From a virus, in IMG/VR virus record IMGVR_UViG_3300030389_001037, positions 7,166-29,513 of that record: a stretch of DNA of 22,348 nt. One strand, given 5' to 3'. The notes under the pieces were generated by a model. The model saw only the letters and a program-made list of their open reading frames with translations. It made no database searches and was not told the origin of the DNA. Below are positions 21,498 to 22,348 of the stretch, piece by piece (the first letter of the stretch is position 1; each line of letters starts with the position of its first letter). A program made the translations under genes and the position numbers.

Positions 21498-22027
21498 CAG
21501 CCTCTAACCACTCTCATCTGAAAAGACCCTGCTCCTCCAAGTACATATGCACCTAAATAACTTTGTAACCAAGGGTAAACGTCTAAAATATTATTTACCG
21601 ACCCTGTTCCCTGGCTTGCAGTATTGTATTTAACCTCTATGTCTCCTAGTTTTACTTCAGAAAAGTTACCGTCTGTTCCTGTATTACCTGTCATAGCTGT
21701 TGTATCGTTTGCTAAAGCTCTAGCTAATTCATATTGTGCATATTTAATATTTAATGGGATAGCAGAACAGGCCAACTCAACACCATCTACTTGATAATTA
21801 TTTCTAGGAAATTTTAGTGCCTGTCCGTCATCACATCTATCACCATAATAAACAAAACTATCAATCCATCTAGTTGCTGATATTAATGCTCTATTCTTTT
21901 GATCGTCTGTCTTATCTGTCCAAGTTGAAGAGTCTGGGACTGTTTCAAAATAACTATTAGCTTCTGTCAACGTAACATAGCTATTAGCATTAGCATCTTT
22001 TATGGTTGCATTTATAGTAGCTGCCAC
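21497..22027 (-). CDS. Head-tail connector, DnaT-like/gp6-type, 176 aa
   Basis: NSYVTLTEANSYFETVPDSS, then KNRALISATRWIDSFVYYGDR, then ALKFPRNNY and IKYAQYELARALAND are the hallmark helices and motifs of the phage connector family that databases often name DnaT-like ssDNA-binding protein. In siphoviruses this gene follows the capsid gene and forms the ring under the portal, so connector is the better name. The start is GTG at 22027, 33 bases after the terminator stem, without a clear Shine-Dalgarno. Its transcript must pass the terminator or start in the short gap, where TACAAT could be a -10 box. Confidence 0.8.
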   Translation of the reverse strand: MAATINATIKDANANSYVTLTEANSYFETVPDSSTWTDKTDDQKNRALISATRWIDSFVYYGDRCDDGQALKFPRNNYQVDGVELACSAIPLNIKYAQYELARALANDTTAMTGNTGTDGNFSEVKLGDIEVKYNTASQGTGSVNNILDVYPWLQSYLGAYVLGGAGSFQMRVVRG

Positions 22028-22060
22028 GATTAATAAAGTAATTTAGTTTTATTGTAGCGT

Positions 22061-22094
22061 AAAGAAAAAACCCCACCAATATTAGGTGAGGTTT
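22061..22094 (-). terminator. Strong intrinsic terminator after the capsid gene
   Basis: On the minus strand AAACCTCACC (22094-22085), a 7-base loop TAATATT and GGTGGGGTTTTTT form a 10-bp stem with one T-G wobble, directly followed by a T run. It lies 22 bases after the capsid stop and before the connector gene. Capsid subunits are needed in hundreds of copies, so a partial terminator here would lower expression of the genes that follow, a known phage arrangement (for example after T7 gene 10). Confidence 0.85.
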
Positions 22095-22115
22095 GATGAC
22101 CACAATTTAATACTA

Positions 22116-22348
22116 TTAAGAAATATTAGATGTATCAAGTGGTGAGTTAACAATGATCTCAACCATAGGAATTAGGTCTGCATCATATGTTAATGCCCAG
22201 TTATTAGAGTTACCTAATGCTGCGTTTGTTGGGTTGTCTGTAGCGGATGTCCACTTAGTTCCCATAACGTGATAAGCACTATGGTAGTCAACAGACATAA
22301 CATCTTGCTTAGATAAGATGTTTCTATCTGATTCAATGCTTAGAGGAG
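22116..22348 (-). CDS. Major capsid protein, C-terminal part (start outside window)
   Basis: The frame is open from the window edge to TAA at 22116-22118. The 77 visible residues include PLSIESDRNILSKQDVMSVD, then YHSAYHVMGTKWTSATDNPT and a closing NWALTYDADLIPMVEIIVNS. These resemble, from memory, the C-terminus of capsid proteins of marine siphoviruses. An internal ATG at 22298 is not the true start: the frame continues upstream with the same protein character. A capsid identity fits the strong terminator that follows and the connector gene after it. The fold is presumably HK97-like, but that cannot be judged from this part. The call is good by context, moderate by sequence. Confidence 0.75.
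   Translation of the reverse strand, partial: PLSIESDRNILSKQDVMSVDYHSAYHVMGTKWTSATDNPTNAALGNSNNWALTYDADLIPMVEIIVNSPLDTSNIS

Overview
The window is part of the genome of a tailed double-stranded DNA phage with a long non-contractile tail (siphovirus type), most likely one that infects marine picocyanobacteria (Synechococcus/Prochlorococcus). The siphovirus call rests on a lambda-like tail module (G/GT chaperone, tape measure, M, L, K, I, J in order) and the absence of a sheath or wedge-type baseplate. The cyanophage call is weaker. It rests on the AT-rich base composition judged by eye and on several small proteins and fibre domains that resemble, from memory, cyanophage families. No database search was possible.

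Layout. (1) 1-946, plus strand: the 3' end of one gene and an overlapping gene for an exported protein of unknown role. (2) 1010-2999, minus strand: a cluster of small accessory genes. It encodes a short coiled-coil-like protein, a zinc-finger tail reachable by a -1 frameshift, a small one-helix membrane protein, a 180-aa membrane-linked protein, a 55-aa zinc-ribbon protein and a 215-aa protein with a C-terminal membrane segment. A good sigma70-type promoter lies inside the cluster, and a hairpin at 943-970 probably ends it. (3) 3049-3669, plus strand: a 2-oxoglutarate/Fe(II) oxygenase of the prolyl 4-hydroxylase type. Its 3' end overlaps by 4 bases the 3' end of a collagen-like fibre gene. 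(4) 3666-22348, minus strand: a compact virion operon, often with TGATG, TAATG or ATGA stop/start overlaps. In transcription order it holds the major capsid protein (C-terminus only), a strong terminator, head-tail connector, head closure, tail terminator, HK97 gp10-like protein, tail chaperone G/GT, tape measure, M, L, K, I, J, a tail fibre, four small fibre-linked genes, an ELNILDGVT-repeat fibre, and two collagen-like fibres that each end in an S74 intramolecular chaperone.

How it works together. Head completion and tail-tube assembly proteins come first, then the tail tip, then a set of adhesion fibres. The most interesting unit is the pairing of two Gly-Pro-Thr collagen-like fibres with a prolyl-hydroxylase-type enzyme, which suggests that the fibres are modified after translation. 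Two recoding sites are also visible: a +1 shift in the tail chaperone gene, and a dnaX-like A AAA AAG heptamer that would fuse a zinc finger onto a 56-aa protein. No convincing major tail tube gene is present, and the L protein lacks the C-terminal iron-sulfur cysteines of lambda gpL. No integrase, tRNA gene, CRISPR array or insertion sequence was seen.
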